Below, piece after piece: positions 1-8,900 of a stretch of DNA of 64,000 nucleotides. The notes beneath the pieces are model-generated. The model was not told where the DNA came from and did no database searches. It saw only the letters and a program-made list of their open reading frames with translations. The first letter of the stretch is position 1; every line of letters begins with the position of its first letter. A program made the translations under genes and the position numbers. This stretch comes from Microbacterium sp. SSM24. GTDB taxonomy: Bacteria; Actinomycetota; Actinomycetes; Actinomycetales; Microbacteriaceae. The stretch spans positions 248,001 through 312,000 of the forward strand of contig NZ_JAPDNQ010000002.1 in assembly GCF_025989145.1 (NCBI RefSeq), written 5' to 3'.

Positions 1-635
1 CCGACGTCGTGAGCCAGATCGCGCGTGAGATCGCGGCCGCCGTGGATCGCGTCGAGATCTCGATCGTCGTCGGCGGGGGCAACTTCTTCCGCGGCGCGGA
101 GCTCAGTCAGCGCGGTATGGACCGCGGGCGGGCCGACTACATGGGCATGCTCGGGACCGTCATGAACGCGCTGGCGCTGCAGGACTTCCTCGAGCAGGCG
201 GGCGCCGCCACCCGCGTGCAGTCGGCGATCTCGATGACCCAGGTCGCCGAGCCCTACATCCCGCGGCGGGCCGAGCGCCACATGGAGAAGGGCCGCGTCG
301 TCATCTTCGGCGCCGGCGCGGGCCTGCCCTACTTCTCCACCGACACGGTCGCGGCACAGCGCGCACTCGAGATCGACGCGCAGGAGGTCCTGGTCGCGAA
401 GAACGGCGTCGACGGCGTGTACACGGCCGATCCCCACAAGGACCCCTCGGCGACCAGGATCGATCGCATCACCTACCTGGATGCGCTGCAGCGCGGCCTG
501 AAGGTGGTCGACTCCACGGCCTTCAGCCTCTGCATGGACAACAAGATGGACATGCGCGTGTTCGGCATGGAGCCCGCAGGCAATGTCACCCGTGCGCTTC
601 TGGGCGAGCCGATCGGCACTCTGGTCACGGCGTGA
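1..635 (+). CDS. pyrH: UMP kinase (uridylate kinase), 5' end outside window
   Basis: Uridylate kinase phosphorylates UMP to UDP with ATP in the cytosol. The window opens inside the gene: the frame is already open at base 3 and about 210 residues are visible. Roughly 30 N-terminal residues, with the first phosphate loop, therefore lie off the edge. Visible family motifs are GGGNFFRG (nucleotide loop), [14 protein letters not shown] (UMP pocket helix), [13 protein letters not shown] and the C-terminal [13 protein letters not shown]. The GTG at base 9 is an internal codon, not the start. frr follows 50 bases downstream on the same strand, the usual actinobacterial order. Confidence 0.96.
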   Translation, partial: DVVSQIAREIAAAVDRVEISIVVGGGNFFRGAELSQRGMDRGRADYMGMLGTVMNALALQDFLEQAGAATRVQSAISMTQVAEPYIPRRAERHMEKGRVVIFGAGAGLPYFSTDTVAAQRALEIDAQEVLVAKNGVDGVYTADPHKDPSATRIDRITYLDALQRGLKVVDSTAFSLCMDNKMDMRVFGMEPAGNVTRALLGEPIGTLVTA

Positions 636-649
636 AACGCCGCCCTGAG

Positions 650-655
650 TAGACT
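650..655 (+). promoter_or_regulatory. -10 hexamer TAGACT upstream of frr
   Basis: TAGACT lies in the pyrH-frr gap, 30 bases before the frr GTG. It predicts a short leader that contains the AAGGAG ribosome site at 675-680. No good -35 is visible. Confidence 0.5.
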
Positions 656-685
656 GGACCGAGCCCACCCCATGAAGGAGACACA

Positions 686-1240
686 GTGATCGCGGACGTC
701 TTGGCCGATGCCGGAGCGCGCATGGACCGCGCCGTCGAGGCTGCGAAGGAGGACTTCGCGACCGTTCGCACCGGACGTGCCAACCCGCAGCTGTTCCAGA
801 AGATCCTCGTCGACTACTACGGCACCCCCACGCCGCTGGCCCAGCTCGCCTCGATCAACAACCCCGAGGCGCGCACGCTGATCATCACGCCCTACGACAA
901 GTCGGCGCTGAAGGGGATCGAGCAGGCCATCCGCGACATCCCGAACCTCGGCGTCAACCCCACGAACGACGGCAATCTCGTGCGCGTGACGATGCCCGAG
1001 CTCACCGAGGAGCGCCGCAAGGAGTACGTGAAGCTCGTGCGCTCCAAGGGCGAGGACCACAAGGTGCATCTGCGCGGCATCCGACGCAAGTCCAAGGACG
1101 ACATCGACGCCCTCAAGAGCGAGGTCGGCGAAGACGAACTGACCCGTGCCGAGAAAGAGCTCGACGCCCTCACGCGCGCGCACGTCGATGCCATCGACGA
1201 GGCACTCAAGCGCAAAGAGGCGGAGCTTCTCGAGGTCTGA
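686..1240 (+). CDS. frr: Ribosome recycling factor
   Basis: RRF works with EF-G to split the post-termination ribosome so that subunits can be reused. The 184-residue length equals the family norm. The N-terminal part holds [10 protein letters not shown] and [14 protein letters not shown], and the C-terminal triple-helix coiled coil holds [20 protein letters not shown] and [12 protein letters not shown]. The GTG at 686 is chosen because AAGGAG ends five bases before it; an ATG at 672 is out of frame. The gene sits between pyrH and cdsA, and seven bases separate its stop from the cdsA ATG. Confidence 0.98.
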   Translation: MIADVLADAGARMDRAVEAAKEDFATVRTGRANPQLFQKILVDYYGTPTPLAQLASINNPEARTLIITPYDKSALKGIEQAIRDIPNLGVNPTNDGNLVRVTMPELTEERRKEYVKLVRSKGEDHKVHLRGIRRKSKDDIDALKSEVGEDELTRAEKELDALTRAHVDAIDEALKRKEAELLEV

Positions 1241-1247
1241 GACCTGG

Positions 1248-2372
1248 ATGGCCGAAGAATCAGATGACGCGTTCGGGGGCGAGCAGTCCGCTCCCGATGC
1301 GCCGCTGACCCGTCGCGAGGCGGCGGAAGCGCGCCGCGCGGAGACGACGACGCCCGCGGCGCCGTCCGAGGGCGCGATCCCGCCGATTCCACCTCTGCCC
1401 GTCACGGCCGTCGCAGGCGCGCCGGAAGCCTCACCGGCCATCCAGGCGCACCTGCGCGCCGCGCGGACCGAGTTCGAGAGTCAGGTCGCGCACGCCCGGG
1501 CGGAGTTCGAGGAGGCGAACGAGCGGATCAAGCAGCGCACGGGCCGCGATCTCATCGTGGCGACGCTCATCGGCGTCGCCGCCGGCGCTGTTCTCATCGG
1601 CTCGCTGATCTTCGTCAAGCAGCTCTTCGTGGTCTTCGCGCTGGCAGCGGCGCTCCTGGGCGTCTTCGAGTTCGCGCGCGCCCTCCGGGCATCGGGCCGG
1701 CGTGTGGATGTGGTGCCCCAGCTCGTCGTCGGTGCAGTGGTCGTCCTCTCGGGATACTTCTTCGATGCCTGGCTGCACTGGGTCGTCATCTTCGTCGCGG
1801 TCGCCGTCGTGGTGGTGTGGCGCCTTCTGGTGCAGATGGCCAGCCGGGATGGGCGGACCTACGGCAACGTGCTCGCCGACGTCCTGATCGCCGGATTCGT
1901 CCAGCTCTACGTCCCGTTCCTGGCGAGCCTGTGCGTCGTCCTGCTCGCCCAGGAGGGCGGGGAGTGGTGGGTGCTGTCGTTCATCGCGGTCGTGGTCGCT
2001 GCCGACACCGGCGCGTATGCCGCAGGCCTCACGTTCGGCCGTCATCCGATGGCGCCGCGGATCAGCCCGAAGAAGACGTGGGAGGGCTTCGCGGGAGCGG
2101 TGGTCGCCTCCGCCCTGGCCGGCGTGCTCCTGGCCATCTTCCTCCTCGGCCTCGACTGGTGGATGGGCATCGTCATCGGAATCGTGATCCTGGGCACGGC
2201 TACCGCCGGTGACCTCGGGGAATCGATGATCAAGCGCGACATGGGCATCAAGGACATGAGCTCGTGGCTGCCGGGTCACGGCGGAGTGCTCGATCGACTG
2301 GACTCGATCCTGCCCTCCACGGCGGCGGCACTTGCTCTGTACTATCTCTTCACCCCCCTGGTGGCATCATGA
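1248..2372 (+). CDS. cdsA: Phosphatidate cytidylyltransferase (CDP-diacylglycerol synthase)
   Basis: CdsA makes CDP-diacylglycerol from phosphatidate and CTP, the branch point of phospholipid synthesis, in the cytoplasmic membrane. The 374-residue protein has a charged, Ala/Pro-rich cytoplasmic N-terminus of about 95 residues that E. coli CdsA lacks, then about eight hydrophobic segments. The C-terminus carries the CDP-alcohol signature SMIKRDMGIKD...GHGGVLDRLD from about Ser326. The frame stays open upstream across frr, but the ATG at 1248, just past the frr stop, gives a sensible start. Its TGA overlaps the ATG of the next gene (ATGA). Confidence 0.95.
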   Translation: MAEESDDAFGGEQSAPDAPLTRREAAEARRAETTTPAAPSEGAIPPIPPLPVTAVAGAPEASPAIQAHLRAARTEFESQVAHARAEFEEANERIKQRTGRDLIVATLIGVAAGAVLIGSLIFVKQLFVVFALAAALLGVFEFARALRASGRRVDVVPQLVVGAVVVLSGYFFDAWLHWVVIFVAVAVVVVWRLLVQMASRDGRTYGNVLADVLIAGFVQLYVPFLASLCVVLLAQEGGEWWVLSFIAVVVAADTGAYAAGLTFGRHPMAPRISPKKTWEGFAGAVVASALAGVLLAIFLLGLDWWMGIVIGIVILGTATAGDLGESMIKRDMGIKDMSSWLPGHGGVLDRLDSILPSTAAALALYYLFTPLVAS

Positions 2373-2935
2373 CGACAGCTTCCGCACCCGCGCCGGCGGC
2401 GTTCCCCGAGGCTCACGGACGCGAGAAGGGATACGACCGGGCGGCGGTCGACGCCTTCCTCGCGAAAGCGCGCACGGCGTTCGAGGTCGGCGACGACCCC
2501 ATGACGGCATCCGACGTGCGAGAGGTCGCCTTCCCGCTCGTGCGACGCGGGTATGCGATCGCCTCGGTCGATGCGGCCCTCGGTCGCATCGAGGACGCGT
2601 TCGCGGCGAGAGAGCGCGAGTCGGCCCTCACGGGGCGCGGCGGGGTGCGCGCATGGGTCGGGCAGACCCGCGAGACCGCTCAGGCCGTGCTCGACCGACT
2701 GTCCCGCCCGCGCGGGCGGCGCTTCGATCGGGTGTCGTCGCTGCGGTACGGGTACCGCATCGACGAGGTCGATCTCGTCACCGACAAGATCGCCCGCTTC
2801 CTCGAGACGGACGAATCCGTGTCGGTCGAGCAGGTCCGCTCGGTGGCGTTCCGGATGCAGCGCGGCGGCTACCGGGAGTCCCAGGTGGATGCCGTCCTCG
2901 ACGCGGTCGTCGAGGTCATGCTGGCGGTCTCATGA
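2369..2935 (+). CDS. DivIVA-domain-like repeat protein
   Basis: A 188-residue soluble protein built from two related halves. Each half has two 'GY-x-x-x-x-VD' turns followed by an amphipathic helix: GYDRAAVDAFLAK and GYAIASVDAAL, then GYRIDEVDLV and GYRESQVDAVL. This is the small helical motif of actinobacterial DivIVA/Wag31-type domains, but the long coiled coil of a true DivIVA scaffold is missing, so its job is unknown. The start overlaps the cdsA stop (ATGA), which implies translational coupling to membrane lipid synthesis. A polar or membrane-curvature role is only inferred. Confidence 0.85.
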   Translation: MTTASAPAPAAFPEAHGREKGYDRAAVDAFLAKARTAFEVGDDPMTASDVREVAFPLVRRGYAIASVDAALGRIEDAFAARERESALTGRGGVRAWVGQTRETAQAVLDRLSRPRGRRFDRVSSLRYGYRIDEVDLVTDKIARFLETDESVSVEQVRSVAFRMQRGGYRESQVDAVLDAVVEVMLAVS

Positions 2936-2978
2936 CCTCGCGCGGCGCGCTCGGATGGCCTTCGCGCCGGCCGATCGG

Positions 2979-2984
2979 TAGACT
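2979..2984 (+). promoter_or_regulatory. -10 hexamer TAGACT, near-leaderless promoter
   Basis: TAGACT ends nine bases before the GTG at 2994. Any transcript from it would carry only about two or three leader bases, so no ribosome site is possible. Confidence 0.55.
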
Positions 2985-2993
2985 CGAGCCACT

Positions 2994-3725
2994 GTGACTT
3001 CTGGAAACGAGCTGATCCCGACCCGGCGTTCACGCCGACAGGACGTGTCGACCGTCGCAGGATCGCCTGTCGCCCGCCCTCGTCGTGCTCCCGCTCCGAG
3101 GCAGAGGTGGTCGCGTCGCCGCGGTGTGCTCGGCGTGTTCGCGGCCTTCGCGGCGGTCGGCTTCGTCGCGGCATACGTCGGTCCGACCGGCATGGCGCTC
3201 AGCGACGCGAACGCCGACGAGGGCTCCACCGTGTCGCTCTACGCGAATTCGATCGGCGATGTGCAGTCCTTCGCCTCGGGCGAAGACGCCGGTGACGCGC
3301 GGGCACTCGATCGCGGCAACTACACCGTCTACGTCAAGCCGAAGCCCAAGCCCGTCGTCGTCGTCGACGCGGCGGAGGCGTCGACATCGAACGGATGGAC
3401 GCCCCCGTTCGTGACGCCCGACCCGGGAAGTGCGCAGGCCATCGCCTACGGAATGGTCACTGCGCGCGGGTGGGGGGACAGCGAGTTCGCGTGCCTGGTG
3501 GCGCTGTGGAACAAGGAGTCCGGCTGGCGCGTCAACGCCTACAACGCCTCGAGCGGGGCGTACGGCATCCCGCAGGCTCTCCCCGGCAGCAAGATGGGCA
3601 GCGCCGGGGCTGACTGGGAGACGAACCCGGCGACGCAGATCGCGTGGGGCCTCGGCTACATCGGCGGCCGCTACGGAACGCCGTGCGGTGCGTGGGGTCA
3701 CTCGCAGAACGTCGGCTGGTACTGA
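2994..3725 (+). CDS. Secreted lytic transglycosylase-like protein (SLT fold)
   Basis: Predicted murein lytic transglycosylase anchored outside the membrane. The 243-residue protein has an Arg-rich cytoplasmic N-terminus, one membrane or signal segment (about 44-62), a linker with a KPKPKPVVVV stretch, and a C-terminal SLT-like domain. Key motifs are ALWNKESGW, with probable catalytic Glu175, and SSGAYGIPQALPGSKM. The end (GYIGGRYGTPCGAWGHSQ) matches the Gram-positive resuscitation and aggregation-promoting type of transglycosylase domain. It may remodel peptidoglycan during growth; the substrate is not deducible. Confidence 0.9.
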   Translation: MTSGNELIPTRRSRRQDVSTVAGSPVARPRRAPAPRQRWSRRRGVLGVFAAFAAVGFVAAYVGPTGMALSDANADEGSTVSLYANSIGDVQSFASGEDAGDARALDRGNYTVYVKPKPKPVVVVDAAEASTSNGWTPPFVTPDPGSAQAIAYGMVTARGWGDSEFACLVALWNKESGWRVNAYNASSGAYGIPQALPGSKMGSAGADWETNPATQIAWGLGYIGGRYGTPCGAWGHSQNVGWY

Positions 3726-3730
3726 GTTCG

Positions 3731-4015
3731 ATGCCGCGGTCGAACCGCCGGCGTACCGACTCGGGTGGCGACGACTCATTCGAGCGCATGCTCGCCGGGT
3801 GGAAGCGCACCGAAGTCCGTCGCGGCGTCGAGTGGACCGTGCAGCCGGTCTCCGTCGCGCAGGCGCTGAAGAGCTACGTGTGCCCCGGCTGCGGGCGCGA
3901 GATCTCCGCGGGAGTCGCGCACGTCGTCGCGTGGCGCGCAGACGGCGTCCTGGGCGACCGAGCCGACCTCGACGCCCGCCGGCATTGGCATCAGCACTGC
4001 TGGAAGCTGGCCTGA
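3731..4015 (+). CDS. Small zinc-knuckle protein of unknown function
   Basis: A 94-residue protein found widely in actinobacteria without an assigned function. An Arg-rich N-terminus is followed by YVCPGCGREI and a C-terminal RRHWHQHCW. The Cys-x-x-Cys and His/Cys residues could bind one zinc ion. Its ATG lies five bases after the transglycosylase stop, suggesting readthrough transcription. Streptomyces homologues are often labelled 'ATP/GTP-binding protein', but I see no P-loop here. Confidence 0.8.
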   Translation: MPRSNRRRTDSGGDDSFERMLAGWKRTEVRRGVEWTVQPVSVAQALKSYVCPGCGREISAGVAHVVAWRADGVLGDRADLDARRHWHQHCWKLA

Positions 4016-4041
4016 GGGCCCCTCGCAGAGAGTCGACCGAC

Positions 4042-4767
4042 ATGGAGATCCGAGGACCGCTCCTCCTCCCGGCGCGCCGGGAAGAGATCGAACTGGAGAC
4101 GATCGACGGCCTCACCCTCGTCGGTGAGCTCGCCGTCCCGCAGGACCGTGAGCCGGTGGCGACGCTCGTCACGCTGCATCCCCTTCCGACGGCCGGCGGC
4201 TTCATGGATTCGCACATCCTCCGCAAGGCCGCAGGGCGCCTGCCGGCTCTCGCCGATCTCGCCGTGCTGCGCTTCAACACCCGCGGCACCACCTCGTCCC
4301 GCGGTACGAGCGAGGGTGATTTCGACGGCGGCCGCGCGGAGGCCTTCGACGTCGCGGCGGCAATGGACTTCGTGCGTGAGCGCGGACTGCCGCGCCCGTG
4401 GCTCGTGGGGTGGTCGTTCGGAACCGAACTCGCCCTCAAATACGGCCGTGACCACGATGTCGAGGGTGCGGTCCTGCTCTCGCCGCCGCTTCACCGGGCC
4501 AGTGACGAGGAGGTCGCCGCCTGGGCCGACGATCAGCGTCGCCTGATCGTGCTGGTTCCCGAGTTCGACGACTATCTCCGACCGGATGCTGCCGCCCTGC
4601 GTTTCGCGAGCGTGCCCGACGCGGTCCTGATCCCCGTCGAGGGGGGAAAGCACCTGTGGGTCGGCGAGAATCAGACCCGACGGGTGCTGACCGAGATCGT
4701 CGCCGCGATCAACCCCGACGCGCTGCCCCTGCCGAACGAATGGAACGGCCCGGCCGCCGAGGACTGA
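4042..4767 (+). CDS. Alpha/beta hydrolase
   Basis: A 241-residue serine hydrolase. The nucleophile elbow is GWSFG (Ser125). An early LHPLPTAGGFMDSH resembles the His-containing oxyanion region of dienelactone-hydrolase-like or YdjP-like 'alpha/beta hydrolases of unknown substrate', and GGKHLW near the end supplies the catalytic His. No signal peptide is seen, so it is cytosolic. It follows the zinc-knuckle gene by 26 bases on the same strand and converges on the AI-2E-type transporter. Confidence 0.88.
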   Translation: MEIRGPLLLPARREEIELETIDGLTLVGELAVPQDREPVATLVTLHPLPTAGGFMDSHILRKAAGRLPALADLAVLRFNTRGTTSSRGTSEGDFDGGRAEAFDVAAAMDFVRERGLPRPWLVGWSFGTELALKYGRDHDVEGAVLLSPPLHRASDEEVAAWADDQRRLIVLVPEFDDYLRPDAAALRFASVPDAVLIPVEGGKHLWVGENQTRRVLTEIVAAINPDALPLPNEWNGPAAED

Positions 4768-4797
4768 CCTCTCGCAGACGCCGGCCGCGGCATCCGC

Positions 4798-5919
4798 TCA
4801 CCGCTCGTTCTGGCGCGGGATCACGACCTGGCGGTAGATGATCAGGATGCTGGCCGCCACCGGGATCGCGACGAGGGCGCCGAGCAGTCCGAGGAGCGCG
4901 CCGCCGGCCAGTGCGGCGATGACGACCACCGCGCCGGGCACCGACACGGCACGCCCCATGATGCGCGGCGAGATCACGTACGCCTCGATCTGCATGTAGA
5001 TGAGGTAGTAGATCGCCGCGATGAGGGCGGTGGTGGGGGAGCCGAGGCCCAGACAGAACAGCACGATGATGGTGGAGCCGGTCAGCGTGCCGACGAGCGG
5101 GATCAGCGAGAAGAAGAACGCGATCACGGCGAGCACCGCGGGGAACGGCGCGTTGATGATCGAGAGGAAGATCGCGCTGAGCACACCGTTGATCGCGCCG
5201 AGGCTGAGCTGGCCGATGACGTAGTAGCCGACCGAATCGGTGATCTGCTCGCCCAGGTCGATGAACCGCGCGCGCTTCGAAGCTGGGACGAGCTGGTACA
5301 CGGCGCGCTTGAGGTTCGGCGTGGAGGCGGTGAAGTAGATCGTCAGGATCAGGACGATGAACGCGCCGGCGAGCCCCGCCAGGACGGCACCGCCGATCGC
5401 GATGATCCCACCGCCGATCTGCTCGCCGATCGCCCCGACGTCGAGGGAGTTGAACCAGTCCTCGAGGTACATGAAGACGTCGTCGACCTTGAGGTTGGGG
5501 AACGTGGAGGCCATCCAGTCCTTGGCGTCGGCGACCGGATTCCAGTCGCCCGTCTCGACGAGATCCTGGATGTCGGCGACCAGCTGCGAGATCTGTCCCG
5601 CGATGATCGGGACGACCATCAGGATGATCCCGGCGAACGCGGCGAGGACCACCAGGATCGTGATGAGCACGGCCGCCCAGCGAGGAAGCTTGCGGCGCTC
5701 GAGCCACGCCACGATCGGGTCGAGCCCGAGCGAGAGGAACAGCGCCGTTCCGACATAGAGGAGGATCGTCGACAGGGTCTGGATGCTGCCGATGAGCACC
5801 AGTCCGAGTCCCACCCCGAGCGTCGCCACGAATGCGACCCGGAACGGATTGTGCACCTTCATTCGGCCCCCCGCCATCGTCGGCTCGAATGCCGACGTGT
5901 CTTCCGTCAGGATACGCAC
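4798..5919 (-). CDS. AI-2E family transporter (PerM-like membrane protein)
   Basis: A 373-residue integral membrane protein with about eight hydrophobic segments. It has the family pattern of two N-terminal helices (LYVGTALFLSLGLDPIVAWLE), a middle soluble loop with VETGDWNPVADAKDWM, and a C-terminal block with FFFSLIPLVGTLTG and YLIYMQIEAYVISPRIMGR. Members export small molecules or sodium; the name does not prove autoinducer-2 transport. The start is uncertain: the GTG at 5919 gives full length, while ATG at 5862 (MKVHNPF) removes 19 residues and keeps all helices. I see no strong ribosome site at either. Confidence 0.88.
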   Translation of the reverse strand: MRILTEDTSAFEPTMAGGRMKVHNPFRVAFVATLGVGLGLVLIGSIQTLSTILLYVGTALFLSLGLDPIVAWLERRKLPRWAAVLITILVVLAAFAGIILMVVPIIAGQISQLVADIQDLVETGDWNPVADAKDWMASTFPNLKVDDVFMYLEDWFNSLDVGAIGEQIGGGIIAIGGAVLAGLAGAFIVLILTIYFTASTPNLKRAVYQLVPASKRARFIDLGEQITDSVGYYVIGQLSLGAINGVLSAIFLSIINAPFPAVLAVIAFFFSLIPLVGTLTGSTIIVLFCLGLGSPTTALIAAIYYLIYMQIEAYVISPRIMGRAVSVPGAVVVIAALAGGALLGLLGALVAIPVAASILIIYRQVVIPRQNER

Positions 5920-5976
5920 TGAGGACGCTCAGCCTCGGGAATGGTCCCTCCCGGGCTGCTTTCAGGTCACTTTCGC

Positions 5977-5982
5977 TAGTCT
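5977..5982 (+). promoter_or_regulatory. -10 hexamer TAGTCT for the 6040 gene
   Basis: TAGTCT sits 57 bases before the GTG at 6040, inside the 120-base divergent gap with the AI-2E-type gene. It predicts a leader of about 50 bases containing GGAAAGG at 6024-6030. Confidence 0.45.
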
Positions 5983-6039
5983 GAAATGTCGGATCGAAGA
6001 CTCGCGGAACCCGTGCGAGTCCTGGAAAGGTGTTTCTTC

Positions 6040-7926
6040 GTGCGTTTCGTATGGGCCGTCGCGGCATTCGTGCTCGCCGCCGTGATGATCGGAGCGGGCA
6101 TCGCTCAGCGGACGGTCTTCCAAGGTCCCGACACCGCCGTCGCCGCGATCGCGGTCGACGAGGAGGCTCCCTACCTCGTGATCGATGGCTCGGTGCTCAA
6201 CGAGGTCGACGGCGCACAGACGCTGCGCGCGCAGGCCGACGGCGACATCTTCGCCGCCTACGGTCGCACCGCCGACATGACGGCGTGGCTCGCCGAGACC
6301 CCGTACAACGTGGCGAGCCTGGATGACCAGGGCGAGATCGTCACCGAACTGGTCGAGCCCGCGCCGCCCGCGGACACGACCGCCGATTCCTCCGCCACCG
6401 ACGACGCGAAGCCCGACGACGCGACGACGACCGACGACGCGGCGTCGACCGCCGGCGAGACGACAGACGGCGCCGCTGCCGTCGAGGAGCCGGCTCGCAG
6501 CCCCATCGGCTCCGACCTGTGGCTCGACGAGTTCCAGCAGAGCGACATCCTGATCGCACCGCTGCAGCTTCCGAAGGGCATGAGCGTGCTCGTCGCCACC
6601 GACGGCACCGCTTCCGCTCCGACCGCCGTGTCGGTCTCCTGGCCGATTCCCAACGCCACGCCGTGGGCGGGCCCGCTCATCGTCGGCGGCGGCATCGTCC
6701 TGGCGATCGGCGTGTTCCTGTACATCCTCGGCATCCGCCACGCGCGCCGGTCGCGCGGTCCCCGGCGCAAGGGCCTCCCGCTGGCCGTCACCGAGCCCAT
6801 CGACATCGCCGTCGAGGGCGCCGACAAGGGCGTGATCAGCTCGACGCCGCCGACTCGCCGCGCCGTGACTCGCGGTCGCCGATCGCTCGTGGTGCTGCCC
6901 GCCGTGGCCGTCTCGGCGCTGCTCTTCAGCGGATGCTCCGCCGAGGCGTGGCCGGACCTCGCGCCCACCCCGACGCCCTCGGCGTCGGCGACCGTCCTCG
7001 TGCCCGAGGGACAGCAGGCTCCCGCCGTCACGAAGCCGCAGGCCGAGCGCATCCTCGCGCGCATCGCCGACACCGTCTCCGAAGCGGATGCCGCGATGGA
7101 CGAGGATCTCGCGTCGACCCGCCTCGGCGGGGCGGCGCTGGCCGCGCGGTCCACCAACTACAAGCTGCGCGGAGCCATCGCCGACTATGCGGTGCCCGCC
7201 GCGATCCTCACCAAGCCGCTCGAGATCGTGCTTCCGCAGGCCTACGACGGCTGGCCCCGCTCCGTGATGACCGTGGTCGACGACGATGCGTCGAAGACGT
7301 CGAGCATCATGGTGCTCACGCAGGACGACCCGTGGGCGCCCTACAAGCTCTCGTACGTTGCGAGCCTCGAGGCATCCACGACGATGCCCGACCTTCATCC
7401 GGTGTACATCGGTGCCGTGCAGCCCGCGCCGAACTCGCAGTTCCTCGCGATCGCGCCGGAGGATCTCGCCGCGGCTTACTCCGACATCATCAACAAGGGC
7501 GAGAAGAGCGAGTTCTTCGACATGTTCGAGGCCGAGGGCGACGAGTTGCGCGAGCGCATCGCCGTCAACCGTCAGGAGCGCCTCGACGAGTTCAACAAGA
7601 CCGCCTCGAAGACCGGCAGCCTGACCTTCGCATCGGCGCCGGGCACGTTCGCTCCGTTCGCGCTCGCCACGGTCGAGAGCGGCGCGATCGTCGCGGTGAA
7701 CATCAACGAGACCGACACGGTGAAGCCGACCAACGCCGACGCGGTCATCAAGCTCGACAACAACGCCACGGTGAAGGCGCTGGCCGGCGCAGATCAGTCG
7801 GCGACCGGCTTCACGACCACGTTCACCGATCAGGTCTTCTTCTACGTGCCGACCCAGGGGTCGACCGAGAAGATCCGCCTGCTCGGGTACGCCTCCGACA
7901 TCCTCGACGCGAAGGTGATCAAGTGA
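6040..7926 (+). CDS. Three-span membrane protein with internal lipobox, unknown function
   Basis: A 628-residue protein I do not recognise functionally; relatives occur in Microbacteriaceae. The layout is an N-terminal membrane helix (about 4-22), an outside domain, a Thr/Ala/Asp-rich linker (about 110-150), a second helix (about 208-232), an Arg-rich cytoplasmic loop, then RRSLVVLPAVAVSALLFSGC. That last part looks like a complete lipoprotein signal with Cys299 as the lipidated residue. A second extracellular domain of about 325 residues follows. The GTG at 6040 is chosen over upstream codons because GGAAAGG precedes it at good spacing. The stop overlaps the next start (GTGA). Confidence 0.85.
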   Translation: MRFVWAVAAFVLAAVMIGAGIAQRTVFQGPDTAVAAIAVDEEAPYLVIDGSVLNEVDGAQTLRAQADGDIFAAYGRTADMTAWLAETPYNVASLDDQGEIVTELVEPAPPADTTADSSATDDAKPDDATTTDDAASTAGETTDGAAAVEEPARSPIGSDLWLDEFQQSDILIAPLQLPKGMSVLVATDGTASAPTAVSVSWPIPNATPWAGPLIVGGGIVLAIGVFLYILGIRHARRSRGPRRKGLPLAVTEPIDIAVEGADKGVISSTPPTRRAVTRGRRSLVVLPAVAVSALLFSGCSAEAWPDLAPTPTPSASATVLVPEGQQAPAVTKPQAERILARIADTVSEADAAMDEDLASTRLGGAALAARSTNYKLRGAIADYAVPAAILTKPLEIVLPQAYDGWPRSVMTVVDDDASKTSSIMVLTQDDPWAPYKLSYVASLEASTTMPDLHPVYIGAVQPAPNSQFLAIAPEDLAAAYSDIINKGEKSEFFDMFEAEGDELRERIAVNRQERLDEFNKTASKTGSLTFASAPGTFAPFALATVESGAIVAVNINETDTVKPTNADAVIKLDNNATVKALAGADQSATGFTTTFTDQVFFYVPTQGSTEKIRLLGYASDILDAKVIK

Positions 7927-8873
7927 CCGATCCCGCCTCGGGCGCCGCTCTGCGCGGCGCCGTGGACCTCTCTGCGCTGCGCAATCGACCTGCCCCGTCG
8001 GCCGCGGGGGACGGGCAGGGGCCGGCAGGTGCGGCATCCGTGCCGTCGCTCGTGATGGACGTCACCGACGAGACGTTCCCCCAGGTGCTCGAACTGTCGC
8101 GCACGGTCCCGGTCGTCATCGACCTGTGGGCGGAGTGGTGCGGGCCGTGCAAGCAGCTGAGCCCCGTGCTCGAGCGCGTCGTCACAGAACTCGGCGGACG
8201 CCTCCTGCTCGCGAAGGTCGACGTCGACGCCAACCCGCAGCTGTCCCAGGCATTCCGCGCTCAGTCGATCCCGTTGGTCGTCGCGCTCGTCGCGGGTCAG
8301 CCGGTCCCGCTGTTCACGGGCGCCGTCCCCGAGCAGCAGGTGCGCGAGGTCTTCGCCCAGCTCCTCCAGCTCGCGGCGCAGAACGGCGTGACGGGAACGG
8401 TCACCGCAGACGGGGCGTCCGAGACGGATGCTGCGGCCGAAGCCCCCGCGGAGCCGCCGCTCCCGCCGCTGCACGCCGAGGCGTTCGACGCGATCGAGGC
8501 GGGCGACTACCCGCGCGCGATCGCCGCGTACGAGAAGGCGCTCGCCGAGAACCCGAGGGACGCCGAGGCGCGCGCCGGTCTGGGGCAGGTCCGCCTGCTC
8601 GATCGTGTGCAGGGCGCCGACCTGCAGGCCGCGCGTGACGCCGCTGCCGCGGCGCCGACGGACATCGAGGCGCAGTTCGCGGTCGCCGATCTGGATCTGG
8701 CCGGCGGACACGTCGAGGACGCCTTCGCGCGACTGCTCGACCTGTTCGCACAGCTGCCGTCCGACGATCGTGCGCCGGTGCGTGAGCGTCTGCTCGAGCT
8801 GTTCGCCCTGGTCGGCGACGGCGACCCGCACGTCATCCGCGCGAGGGGCAGCCTCTCGTCGCTGCTGTTCTGA
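7923..8873 (+). CDS. Thioredoxin-TPR protein (YbbN/CnoX-like)
   Basis: A 316-residue cytosolic protein. A low-complexity N-terminus of about 45 residues leads into a thioredoxin fold with an intact WCGPC active site (Cys73, Cys76), DVDANPQLSQAF and the cis-Pro SIPLVV. The C-terminal half has TPR-like helices (AIEAGDYPRAIAAYEKAL). E. coli CnoX is a redox-regulated holdase working with GroEL and lacks the reactive CxxC pair; this protein retains both Cys, so it could also act as a reductase. GTGA overlap with the upstream membrane protein gene implies co-translation. Confidence 0.92.
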   Translation: MTDPASGAALRGAVDLSALRNRPAPSAAGDGQGPAGAASVPSLVMDVTDETFPQVLELSRTVPVVIDLWAEWCGPCKQLSPVLERVVTELGGRLLLAKVDVDANPQLSQAFRAQSIPLVVALVAGQPVPLFTGAVPEQQVREVFAQLLQLAAQNGVTGTVTADGASETDAAAEAPAEPPLPPLHAEAFDAIEAGDYPRAIAAYEKALAENPRDAEARAGLGQVRLLDRVQGADLQAARDAAAAAPTDIEAQFAVADLDLAGGHVEDAFARLLDLFAQLPSDDRAPVRERLLELFALVGDGDPHVIRARGSLSSLLF

Positions 8874-8900
8874 CCCGACGCCGGATCACCGACGCCGGTC

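Noticed and set aside
5962..8037. 691-codon open frame on the minus strand opposite the lipobox protein and thioredoxin genes
   Set aside because: Composition-driven shadow in very GC-rich DNA; no start signal, no family motif, and the plus-strand genes have clear domains.
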